In this document: in pieces, positions 9,109 through 17,234 of the stretch
Layout: each line of letters opens with the position of its first letter
How positions within the stretch are numbered: the first letter of the stretch is position 1
NCBI GenBank assembly: GCA_964202965.1
Contig: CAXNKG010000015.1
Location: forward strand, 1-61,328
DNA from: CAXNKG01 sp964202965
GTDB taxonomy: Bacteria; Acidobacteriota; Vicinamibacteria; Vicinamibacterales; UBA2999
Reading direction: 5' to 3'
Length of the DNA: 61,328 bases
Notes under the pieces: generated by a model
What the model saw: only the letters and a program-made list of their open reading frames with translations
Told to the model about the DNA's origin: nothing
The model's database searches: none
Made by a program: the position numbers and the translations under genes

Positions 9109-10224
9109 TTAGGTGAGATCCAGCACGCGCGGGACCGTGTCGATGGGTTCGGCCGCCGGAAGCTCCCTGGATGTCGTGACGTCCAGTTCCTTCAGACGCC
9201 GTGCGCTCACCAGGACCCTCGACTCAAAGGAGCCTGCGGCGTCGTTGTAGGCATTGACCGCCCCCTGCAGCTTCTTCCGGACCTCGTCGAAATGCTCGGC
9301 GAATGTCGTCAGCCGGTCGTAGAACTCGCGCCCCAGCCGCGCCACTTCCCGGTAATTCTGCGCCAGCGCCTCCTGCCGCCAGGTGTAGGCCACCGCGGTC
9401 AGGAGCGCGATGAGGGTCAAGGGGCTCGCCAGCAGCACTTTCTTCTGCAGGGCGAAATCGAGCAGCCTGGGATCCTGCCGCAGGGCCGCGCTCAGGAGAT
9501 CCTCGCCGGGGAGGAACATCACCACCATTTCGGGGGACTGTTCGAGCGCGCCCCAGTACCCCTTCGCCGCGAGCTTCTGGACGTGGTCAGTCACCTGCCG
9601 GGCATGCGCCTGCAGCCGCGCCTGCCTGGTGGCATCATCGGACGCCTCCTGCGCATCCAGGTAGGCGTCAAACGGCGCCTTCGAATCGACGGCCACGCGG
9701 TTGCCGCCGGGCAGGCTGATGGTCATGTCAGGCCGGAGACGTCCGCCGTCGGTCGGCAGGTTCGGTTGTTCGTCGAAATCGCAATGCTCGACCATCCCCG
9801 CGAATTCCACGACCTGACGCAGCTGCCGCTCGCCCCATCGGCCTCTGACGTGCGGCGTCCGCAGGGCGCGCGACAGCGTGTGGGTCGTCAGGTCGAGCGC
9901 GCTGATCTTTTCCGCAAGGGTACTGAATGAGGTGATCCGGTCGCGTTCCGTTTCGGCCAGGCGCTGATCCACGCGTGTGAGGGTGTCCTCAATCGATTGC
10001 CGGGATGCCGCCAGCGAGGTCGTCGCGAGATCGAGAAAGGCGGCGCGATTGTCCTTCAGCGCCTCGGCCGCCAGCGCCTGAAACGTGTCGCGCTGCGCCG
10101 CCGCGAGCTGCTGCGCCATCTCGGCGCGCGCCTCGGCCACCTGCCGGCGCGCCTGCGATCGTACCAATGCGATGGCGACGGCCAGCACGACAAGACCGGC
10201 GGCCGCCGCGAGCATCAGTTCCAT
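9109..10224 (-). CDS. rmuC: RmuC-family DNA recombination protein
   Basis: This 371-residue protein has an N-terminal membrane anchor (about residues 3-22), a coiled-coil stretch rich in Ala, Gln and Glu (about 25-110), and the RmuC nuclease-like core. The core contains RGRWGERQLRQVVEFAGM, VDSKAPFDAYLDA and FLPGEDLLSAAL. RmuC proteins limit DNA inversions at short repeats and carry a PD-(D/E)XK-like fold. The gene ends with TAA. It is divergent from the M23 peptidase gene with about 30 bases between starts. Confidence 0.93.
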   Translation of the reverse strand: MELMLAAAAGLVVLAVAIALVRSQARRQVAEARAEMAQQLAAAQRDTFQALAAEALKDNRAAFLDLATTSLAASRQSIEDTLTRVDQRLAETERDRITSFSTLAEKISALDLTTHTLSRALRTPHVRGRWGERQLRQVVEFAGMVEHCDFDEQPNLPTDGGRLRPDMTISLPGGNRVAVDSKAPFDAYLDAQEASDDATRQARLQAHARQVTDHVQKLAAKGYWGALEQSPEMVVMFLPGEDLLSAALRQDPRLLDFALQKKVLLASPLTLIALLTAVAYTWRQEALAQNYREVARLGREFYDRLTTFAEHFDEVRKKLQGAVNAYNDAAGSFESRVLVSARRLKELDVTTSRELPAAEPIDTVPRVLDLT

Positions 10225-10253
10225 CTGTCCTTTGATACCATGCCCGTCAATTG

Positions 10254-11491
10254 GTGCGGGCGACTCTCACGCGTGCGATCGGGGCGAGCGGCTGCGGGCT
10301 GCTCACGGCTGTCCTCACGGGATGCGGCGCGGACGCGTCGCCGGTGACCTTACCCGCCGCGCACGACATCGCGCTCACGCCCGATACTGCGTCGATTCGA
10401 GGCCTCGTTTCGGCGGGCGCCACGCTCGATTCCATGCTGCGCGCCCACGGACTGGCCTCCAGTGCCGTGCATGCGGCAGTGACCGCGGCCGCCGAGGTGT
10501 TCGACGCCCGGCGCCTCCGGCGCCCCAGCCGTTCGTGCTGGAACGAACGCTCGACGGGCAGCTCCGCCACTTCGAATACGAGATCGACCCCGATTTTGTT
10601 CTGCGCGTCGAACCGGCTGCGGTCGGCTCGGCCAGCCTCCGCGCGGCGGTCGTCCCGATCCCGAAGCGGCTCGAGCACGCGATCGTGGCGGGCGCCATCG
10701 ACCGCGAGACCCCGTCGCTGTTCCAGGCGATGGATGCCGCCGGCGAGAGTGCCGAGCTGACGATTGGGCTCGCGGCGATCTTCGCCGGGGAGCTCGACTT
10801 CAACAACGACGTGCAGCCCGGTGACCGGTTCAGACTGGCGTTCGAACGTTTCGTGCGGGATGCCCGGCCATCGACCTATGGCGACATCACGGCGGCCGAG
10901 TTCGAGAATGAAGGCCGCCGCATCCGCGCCATCCGGTTTACACCGGGCGGCGGCCGACCCGACTACTTCGACGAACAGGGACGATCGCTCCGCCGCTTCT
11001 TCCTCCGGTCGCCGCTGAAGTTCGAGCCGCGCGTGACGTCGCGCTATTCAACGAGCCGCTTTCATCCCGTGCTGAGGACCGCGCGGCCGCATCGCGGCGT
11101 CGACTACGGGGCGCCCGCGGGGGCGCCCGTCGTGTCGGTGGCTGCGGGGACGGTGGTCTCGGCCACCTCCGACAACACCAACGGCCGGATGGTCCGCGTG
11201 CGTCACGCGTCGGGCTACGAGTCGTATTACCTCCATCTGTCGGCATTCGCGCCGGGCATGCGGCGCGGGGCGCGCGTCGATCAGGGGCAGACGATCGGGC
11301 GCGTGGGCGCCACCGGTCTCGCGACCGGTCCGCATCTCCACTACGGGCTGCAGAAGAGCGGCGCGTGGGTGGATCCGCTGCGCGAGCAGCGACGCATGCC
11401 GCCGGGCGATCCCGTGCCGGCCGGCGACATGGACGCGTTTCGAGCCGTACGCGATGCCGCACTCAAGCAACTGGAGGGCGCGAACTTATAA
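10254..11491 (+). pseudogene. M23 metallopeptidase lipoprotein, apparent one-base frameshift
   Basis: This would be a secreted peptidoglycan endopeptidase. From a GTG at 10254 the first frame gives a lipoprotein signal (AVLTGCGAD, lipobox cysteine near residue 24) and a helical N-terminal domain ending AAEVFDARRLR. After CCCC at 10523-10526 homology continues only in another frame, QPFVLERTLDGQLRHF onward. One extra C there would restore a single protein of about 412 residues. The second frame holds the LytM domain with HRGVDYG and HLHYG zinc ligands, so the catalytic part is intact. The lesion may be a sequencing or assembly error in a C run, or a real mutation. The gene ends TAA, 7 bases before the DUF1015 start. 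Confidence 0.8.
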
Positions 11492-11498
11492 TTGAGGC

Positions 11499-12716
11499 GT
11501 GTCTGCCATTTATCCGTTCCGCGCCCTGCGACCCACCCCCGCATCCGCCGCCTCAGTCGCCGCCGTTCCCTACGATGTCGTGAACACCGACGAAGCGCGC
11601 GCGCTGGCGGCAGGTCACCCGCTCAGCTTTCTGCACGTCTCACGCGCCGAGATCGATCTTCCAGCCGGAACCGATCCATATGCCGACGCCGTCTACGCGA
11701 AAGCCGTGGAAAATTTCGCGGCACTCAAGACGCGAGCGCCGCTCGTCGTCGAAGAGTCCCCAGGCCTGTACGTCTATCGCCTCCGGATGGGCGACCACGT
11801 CCAGACCGGGATCGCCGCCTGCTACGCGCTCGACGAGTACGACACCGACATCATCAAGAAGCACGAGCGGACCCGCCGCGACAAGGAAGACGACCGGACG
11901 CGCCACATCCTCGAGACGCGCGCCCAGACCGGTCCCGTCTTCCTGACATACCGCGCGTCGGGCGCCGTCGACGCCGTCGTCAACCGAACGGTGCAGGCGC
12001 CGCCGTTGTTCGACCTCACAGCTGTTGACGGCATCCAGCACACCATCTGGCGGCTGCCCGCCGCCGACCACCAGGCCATCGCCGATGCGTTCGAGGCGAT
12101 TCCTGCCCTGTACATCGCCGACGGGCATCACCGCGTAGCGAGCGCCGCACGCGTGCGTCAGCAGCTCGGCGGCGGCGGAAAGTCGGCGGGCGAGTGGGAC
12201 ACGTTTCTGGCGGTGGCGTTTCCTGATACTCAGACACAGGTGCTGCCGTACAACCGCGTCGTCAAGGAGCTGGGGTCACACACGCCAGCGTCGCTGCTCG
12301 CGGCGTTGCGCACGCGGCTGACGGTCACCGACGGTCCGGCGATGCCCCGACGCAAAGGCGACGTGGCCATGTTCCTCGGAGGGACATGGCGCACCCTTGC
12401 GCTGGGGGCGCCGCCCGCCGGAGTGAGCGCTGCCGATGCGCTCGATGTGAGCCGTCTGCAGGATCTCGTGCTGACGCCGCTCCTCGGCATCGGCGACATC
12501 CGGACGGACAAGCGCATCGATTTTGTCGGGGGCGCGCGCGGGACGACGGAGCTCGAGACGCTCGTGTCGTCAGGAAAGGCCGCTGTCGCATTTTCCCTGT
12601 ATCCGGTCAGCGTCGAGGACCTGATGACAATTTCCGACGCGGGCGGCATCATGCCGCCCAAATCCACCTGGTTCGAGCCGAAGCTGCGCGACGGCCTGTT
12701 GTCGCACGTCATCTGA
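11499..12716 (+). CDS. DUF1015 family protein
   Basis: This 405-residue protein of the DUF1015 family has the typical opening IYPFRALRP and an early AAVPYDVVN. Later motifs are YIADGHHRVASAA (near residue 205), LPYNRVVKEL and a C-terminal MPPKSTWFEPKLRDGL. The biochemical role of the family is not established. It is very often found next to serine biosynthesis genes, as here (serA follows after 7 bases). The start is GTG at 11499, just after a GAGG ribosome-site-like stretch. No signal peptide is present, so it is probably cytoplasmic. Confidence 0.9.
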   Translation: MSAIYPFRALRPTPASAASVAAVPYDVVNTDEARALAAGHPLSFLHVSRAEIDLPAGTDPYADAVYAKAVENFAALKTRAPLVVEESPGLYVYRLRMGDHVQTGIAACYALDEYDTDIIKKHERTRRDKEDDRTRHILETRAQTGPVFLTYRASGAVDAVVNRTVQAPPLFDLTAVDGIQHTIWRLPAADHQAIADAFEAIPALYIADGHHRVASAARVRQQLGGGGKSAGEWDTFLAVAFPDTQTQVLPYNRVVKELGSHTPASLLAALRTRLTVTDGPAMPRRKGDVAMFLGGTWRTLALGAPPAGVSAADALDVSRLQDLVLTPLLGIGDIRTDKRIDFVGGARGTTELETLVSSGKAAVAFSLYPVSVEDLMTISDAGGIMPPKSTWFEPKLRDGLLSHVI

Positions 12717-12723
12717 GCCCGCC

Positions 12724-13944
12724 ATGAAAGTTCTCGTCGCCGACCTGTTCGAATCTTCAGGTCTCGACGGCTTGAAAGCAGCCGGGTGCGACGTGCTGTA
12801 CGACCCATCGCTGAAGGACGAGGCGCTGGCGGAAGCGCTGGCGGCCACCGCGGCGGAGGTGCTCGTCGTTCGCTCCACCCAGGTCACCGAGGCGATGCTG
12901 GAGGCGGGCCGGCTCTCGCTGATTGTCCGGGCCGGCGCCGGGGTCAACACCATTGATGTGCGCGCCGCCGCCAGGCGGGGAATCTATGTCGCCACCTGTC
13001 CCGGCCGCAATTCCGTCGCGGTCGCGGAGCTCGCCCTCGGGCTCATCCTCGCGCTTGATCGGCGCATTCCCGACAACGTTGCGGATCTCCGGGCGGGCCG
13101 CTGGAACAAGAAGACGTATTCCGCCGCGCGAGGGGTGTACGGCCGCACCCTGGGGCTGCTCGGATTCGGCAGCATCGGCCAGGAAATGGCGCGGAGGGCC
13201 AATGCCTTCGGCATGGACGTGCTCGTGTGGAGCCGGCGCTTTCAGCAGGACGGTTCGGCCGCGCGTGCCGCTATTCCGCGCGACATCACCGTCACGGTGC
13301 TGGGTTCGCCGGAGGAGGTTGCCGGGCGCAGCGACGTCCTGAGTCTCCACCTCGCCCTGACCGCTGACACCCGGAACATCGTGGACGTGCGAGTTCTGGG
13401 GCGGCTGAAGCCGGGCTCGCTGTTCGTGAACACGGCGCGTGCGGAGCTCGTGGACGACCGTGCGCTGGAGGACGCCGTGCGGCGCGGCGTGCGCGCGGCC
13501 GTCGACGTCTTTCGGGACGAGCCTGCGCAGTCCGTCGCGACGTTCTCGCCGCCCGTCGCGGCGCTGCCGGACGTGTACGGCACGCACCACATCGGCGCGT
13601 CCACCGAGCAGGCGCAGGAGGCCATTGCCGCCGAAACCGTGCGGATCGTCCGCGCGTACAGGGACACGGGCAAGGTGCTCAACGCCGTCAATCTCTCCAC
13701 GCGGACGCCCGCCACGCACACCCTCGTCGTGCGGCATCGCGACCGTCCTGGCGTGCTGGCGCACGTCTTCGAACAGCTCCGGCGGCGCAACGTGAACGTG
13801 CAGGAGACCGAGAACGTGATCTTCGACGGAGCGGAAGCGGCGGTTGCGCGCGTCAATATCGACGGTGAAGCGGACGCCGAGCTCTTACGCGCGATTGCCG
13901 GAGGAAATCAGGACATCCTCGGGCTTCATCTTGTGAAAATATAG
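12724..13944 (+). CDS. serA: D-3-phosphoglycerate dehydrogenase
   Basis: This 406-residue protein oxidises 3-phosphoglycerate to 3-phosphohydroxypyruvate, the first step of serine synthesis. The substrate domain contains VLVVRSTQVTEAML and VRAGAGVNTIDV. The Rossmann motif is LGLLGFGSIGQEMARRA near residue 145, and the catalytic His region is DVYGTHHIGASTEQAQ. Residues from about 325 onward (THTLVVRHRDRPGVLAHVF) form a C-terminal ACT domain, which in relatives gives serine feedback control. It is the middle gene of the DUF1015-serA-serC operon. Confidence 0.95.
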   Translation: MKVLVADLFESSGLDGLKAAGCDVLYDPSLKDEALAEALAATAAEVLVVRSTQVTEAMLEAGRLSLIVRAGAGVNTIDVRAAARRGIYVATCPGRNSVAVAELALGLILALDRRIPDNVADLRAGRWNKKTYSAARGVYGRTLGLLGFGSIGQEMARRANAFGMDVLVWSRRFQQDGSAARAAIPRDITVTVLGSPEEVAGRSDVLSLHLALTADTRNIVDVRVLGRLKPGSLFVNTARAELVDDRALEDAVRRGVRAAVDVFRDEPAQSVATFSPPVAALPDVYGTHHIGASTEQAQEAIAAETVRIVRAYRDTGKVLNAVNLSTRTPATHTLVVRHRDRPGVLAHVFEQLRRRNVNVQETENVIFDGAEAAVARVNIDGEADAELLRAIAGGNQDILGLHLVKI

Positions 13945-13970
13945 GATCAGTTTCAGGGAGAAGGATTCAC

Positions 13971-15065
13971 ATGCCGACGACGATCACGCGTATCCACAAT
14001 TTTTCCGCAGGCCCCGCGATGCTGCCGCTGCCGGTGCTCGAGCAGGCGCAGCGCGACCTGGTGTCGCTGCCCGGCGTCGGCATGTCGGTCCTTGAAATCA
14101 GCCACCGGTCGAAGACGTTCGAGGACCTCCTCGACACGGCGATTGCCGACATCCGCGGGCTCGCGGGAGTTCCCGCGAATTACAAGATCCTGATGCTCCA
14201 GGGAGGCGCCACGCTGCAGTTTTCGATGGTGCCGATGAACCTGCTCGGTGCCGGCGCCACGGCGGATTACATCGATACCGGGTCGTGGGCCGACAAGGCG
14301 ATAAAAGAAGCGAAGAAGGTCGGTGCGGTCAACGTGGTGGCCACCACCAAGGCCGATCAGTACGCGCGCATTCCGCGGCAGGACGAGCTGAAGCTCACCG
14401 CCGGCGCGGCGTATGTGCACATGACCACCAACAATACGATCGAAGGGACGGAATGGAAGGCGCCCCCGAACGTCGGGGGCGTGCCGCTCGTCGCCGACGC
14501 CTCGTCCGACATCTTCAGCGGCCCGATCGACGTGGCCCGCTACGGCGTGATCTACGCCGGCGCGCAGAAGAACCTGGGGCCGTCGGGCGTGACGCTCGTC
14601 ATCATCCGCGAGGACTTGATCGGCCGGGCCGGGCCGTCGGTGCCGATCATGCTCGATTACAAGATTCACGCCGAGAACAACTCCTTGTACAACACGCCGA
14701 ATACGTTCGGCATCTACATCCTCGGACTCACGGCGAAATGGCTGAAGTCCCAGGGCGGCCTCGATGCCGTCGCACGCAACAACCAGCGCAAGGCCGGCAC
14801 GTTGTACGCGGAGATTGACCGGACCGGTTTCTATCGCGGCACAGCGCAAAAGGACAGCCGCTCGCTGATGAACGTCACCTTCCGCCTGGGGAGCGAGGCG
14901 CTGGAGAAGGCATTCGAGAAGGAGGCGACCGCCGCCGGGCTCGACGGGCTCAAGGGCCACCGGTCGGTCGGCGGGATGCGTGCGTCGATCTACAACGCGT
15001 TCCCCGAAGCGGGCATGGACGCGCTCGTCGACTTCATGCGGGAGTTCGAGCGGAAGAACGGGTAG
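13971..15065 (+). CDS. serC: phosphoserine aminotransferase
   Basis: This 364-residue PLP enzyme converts phosphohydroxypyruvate and glutamate to phosphoserine. It opens with HNFSAGPAMLP and SVLEISHRSKTF. It carries the substrate/PLP loop GGATLQFSMVPMN near residue 80, the lysine region YAGAQKNLGPSGV near residue 200, and the C-terminal GHRSVGGMRASIYNAFP. A good ribosome site (GGGAGAAGG) precedes the ATG. It completes the serine branch with serA 26 bases upstream; a serB phosphatase is not in the window. Confidence 0.96.
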   Translation: MPTTITRIHNFSAGPAMLPLPVLEQAQRDLVSLPGVGMSVLEISHRSKTFEDLLDTAIADIRGLAGVPANYKILMLQGGATLQFSMVPMNLLGAGATADYIDTGSWADKAIKEAKKVGAVNVVATTKADQYARIPRQDELKLTAGAAYVHMTTNNTIEGTEWKAPPNVGGVPLVADASSDIFSGPIDVARYGVIYAGAQKNLGPSGVTLVIIREDLIGRAGPSVPIMLDYKIHAENNSLYNTPNTFGIYILGLTAKWLKSQGGLDAVARNNQRKAGTLYAEIDRTGFYRGTAQKDSRSLMNVTFRLGSEALEKAFEKEATAAGLDGLKGHRSVGGMRASIYNAFPEAGMDALVDFMREFERKNG

Positions 15066-15068
15066 CGC

Positions 15069-16388
15069 TCAGTTGCCCTGCGGTGTCGACGTGGGAGGGC
15101 GGCGCCGCCGCCTTCGCCGCCGGCGCCGCGGTCGTTCCGCTTCGGCCGGTTCGCCCTCCGGTTCGAAGGTCGAGGCGGCCTCGAGAAATCCACGCCAGTG
15201 CTCGAGGACCTCGGGCGCGTTCCCGTGAATATCCAGCCAGGTCAGCGCTTCCTGAAACGGTCCCCGGTGCGTCAGGGCTCGCCTGGCGCGCGGTGAAAGG
15301 CTGGTGTCGGCCAGCCGCCGCTGCAGGCTGAGGATCTGCCTCAGCCGATCGATATCCCGCCGCGGCAACGGCAGCATGCCGAGCGCCAGCACGGGCTCGC
15401 GCTGCCGCCTGTCACCGTCGCGCGGGACTGGCTGCTGGGGACCTCCAAGGCCGACACCCAGGGGGACGATGAGCGACCCCAGCAGGATGGCATTCGTCAG
15501 CGTCTCGGGCGTGCCCTCGAACCGTTTCCGGTAGGCGTCGAGCGAGCCGAGCGATCGCCATAGCGCGTCACCCGAACGGGCCTGCAGCTGCGCCGCAATC
15601 GGTTCCAGCAGCCGCCGTTCGGCGAGCATCCGGAAGGCGCGCTCGCCGGCCCCCGCCCGCAGCAGTTTGTACAGCTCCTCGAGCAGCCGCGCCGGTGCGG
15701 CTTTGGCGATGTCGGTCCGATGCGTCGCGATCGCCGTGTCGATCGGCGGATCGATGGAAAAACCCAGGCGCGCCGCCATCGAGACCGCGCGCAGCATCCG
15801 GACCGGATCTTCCTGAAACCGATCGTTCGGGTCGCCGATGCACCGCATGACTTTCGCGCGCAGGTCCTCGAGGCCCCCGGTGTAGTCGATGATCGAGAAC
15901 GTGCCGATGTCGTAGAACAGCGCGTTGACGGTGAAATCGCGCCGGAACGCGTCTTCCTCCGGCGTGCCGAAGCTGTTGTCGCGGTGCACGAGCCGCGAAT
16001 GGCCCTGCGGATCCGGTTCGTCAACGGGAATCGCCGGGTCGGCAACCGGCGCCGCGTTGGCCGCCGCGATCTCCTCGGCCGACAACTGCCGCCTGAACGT
16101 CGCGACTTCAATCGCCTTGGTCCCGAACCGCACGTGCGCCAGCCGGAATCGGCGCCCGATGATCCAGCAGTTCCGGAAGAGTTTCTTGACCTGATAGGGA
16201 TGAGCCGACGTGCCGATGTCGAAGTCCTTGGGTCGCAGGCCCAGGAGCAGGTCGCGGACGCTGCCGCCGACCAGATAGGCCCCGTACTGGTGCTGGTGGA
16301 GACGGTACAGGACGCGCAGCGCGTCGGGGTCGATCTGTGTACGCGACAGTGAGTGCTCGCTGCGCGGCACCACTACCGGGTTGGCCAT
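15069..16388 (-). CDS. pcnB: poly(A) polymerase / CCA-adding nucleotidyltransferase family
   Basis: This 439-residue class II nucleotidyltransferase has the catalytic signature LVGGSVRDLLLGLRPKDFDI near residue 40. Other family motifs are IIGRRFRLAHVRF, RRDFTVNALFYDI and the RNA-binding RFQEDPVRMLRAVSMAARL. The order and the Arg-rich tail (an unbroken run of ten arginines near the C-terminus) favour PcnB-type polyadenylation over CCA addition, but sequence alone does not decide. It is divergent from the TPR-like secreted protein, with 32 bases between starts. It converges on serC with a 3-base gap. Confidence 0.88.
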   Translation of the reverse strand: MANPVVVPRSEHSLSRTQIDPDALRVLYRLHQHQYGAYLVGGSVRDLLLGLRPKDFDIGTSAHPYQVKKLFRNCWIIGRRFRLAHVRFGTKAIEVATFRRQLSAEEIAAANAAPVADPAIPVDEPDPQGHSRLVHRDNSFGTPEEDAFRRDFTVNALFYDIGTFSIIDYTGGLEDLRAKVMRCIGDPNDRFQEDPVRMLRAVSMAARLGFSIDPPIDTAIATHRTDIAKAAPARLLEELYKLLRAGAGERAFRMLAERRLLEPIAAQLQARSGDALWRSLGSLDAYRKRFEGTPETLTNAILLGSLIVPLGVGLGGPQQPVPRDGDRRQREPVLALGMLPLPRRDIDRLRQILSLQRRLADTSLSPRARRALTHRGPFQEALTWLDIHGNAPEVLEHWRGFLEAASTFEPEGEPAEAERPRRRRRRRRRRPPTSTPQGN

Positions 16389-16420
16389 CGGACCTGAATT
16401 GTAATGCTACGATCGCGGCG

Positions 16421-17233
16421 ATGCGAACGGGCGGCGCATTTCTGCTGATCGTCCTCATGCTGGCAGCTCCGTCGACGCTCGTGGCGGCGGAGCACCCGCT
16501 GCTCGCGGCAGCGCGCGCCCTCTACAACGCCGGCGACTATGACGGGGCCATCACCGCGGCCGGCGCCGCACGGAGCGATCCCGCGTCGGCGGACGCCGCG
16601 GCCCTCGTGACCGGCAGGGCCCACCTCGAGCGATTCCGGGTGGCGTCGAGCGATCCGGCCGACCTGGCGGCGGCGCGCGAGGCGTTGTCGGCCGCGCGCA
16701 TGGCTGCGCTCCTGCCGCGCGACCAGGTGGACCTGCTCGTGGGCTTCGGCCAGGCCCTCTTCCTCACGAACGCGTTCGGCGCCGCCGCGGAGCTGTTCGA
16801 CAGCGCCCTGGCACGCGCGGGTCTGCTGCCGTCCCGCGATCGGATCCTGCTGCTCGACTGGTGGGCGACCGCGATCGATCGGGCGGCGCACGGCCTGCAG
16901 CCCGACCGCCGCGCCGCCGCGTTCGAGCGTGTCGTCTCGAGAATGGGAGAAGAGCTCTCCGCCGATCCCGGACAGCCTGCGGCGAACTACTGGCTGGCCG
17001 TCGCCGCGCATGGGACCGGCGACCTCGAACGCGCCTGGCACGCGGGGGTGGCCGGGTGGGTACGCGCGCTGATCCGGCCGGATGCCGCCGAGACACTGCG
17101 TCGGGACATCGACCGCTTCATGACAACCGTGCTGATTCCAGAGCGCGTCCGCCTGCGCCCGGCGCGGGATCAGGCAGCCGCCCTGGCCGACCTCAGGGAT
17201 CAGTGGGGCGCCGTGAAAGATCAGTGGAAGTAG
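16421..17233 (+). CDS. secreted protein of unknown function, TPR-like
   Basis: This 270-residue protein has a signal peptide of about 25 residues (hydrophobic core AFLLIVLMLAAPSTLVA). The rest is alpha-helical and Ala-rich with tetratricopeptide-like pairs, for example LYNAGDYDGAITAAGAARSD near residue 40 and FGAAAELFDSALARAGL further on. No catalytic motif is visible. TPR-like proteins usually bind other proteins in the periplasm. The ATG at 16421 was chosen because it begins the signal peptide; upstream in-frame sequence overlaps pcnB antisense. It converges on polA with a 1-base gap. Confidence 0.65.
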   Translation: MRTGGAFLLIVLMLAAPSTLVAAEHPLLAAARALYNAGDYDGAITAAGAARSDPASADAAALVTGRAHLERFRVASSDPADLAAAREALSAARMAALLPRDQVDLLVGFGQALFLTNAFGAAAELFDSALARAGLLPSRDRILLLDWWATAIDRAAHGLQPDRRAAAFERVVSRMGEELSADPGQPAANYWLAVAAHGTGDLERAWHAGVAGWVRALIRPDAAETLRRDIDRFMTTVLIPERVRLRPARDQAAALADLRDQWGAVKDQWK

Positions 17234-17234
17234 G

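Noticed and set aside
8083..9930. Plus-strand open frame of 615 codons across glnS and rmuC
   Set aside because: It is a shadow frame typical of GC-rich coding DNA; both strands cannot be conserved here and glnS motifs are unambiguous.
10085..10520. Upstream in-frame start of the M23 peptidase within rmuC antisense
   Set aside because: The translated stretch is low-complexity Arg/Ala sequence. The lipoprotein signal is in another frame, which points to a frameshift rather than a long protein.
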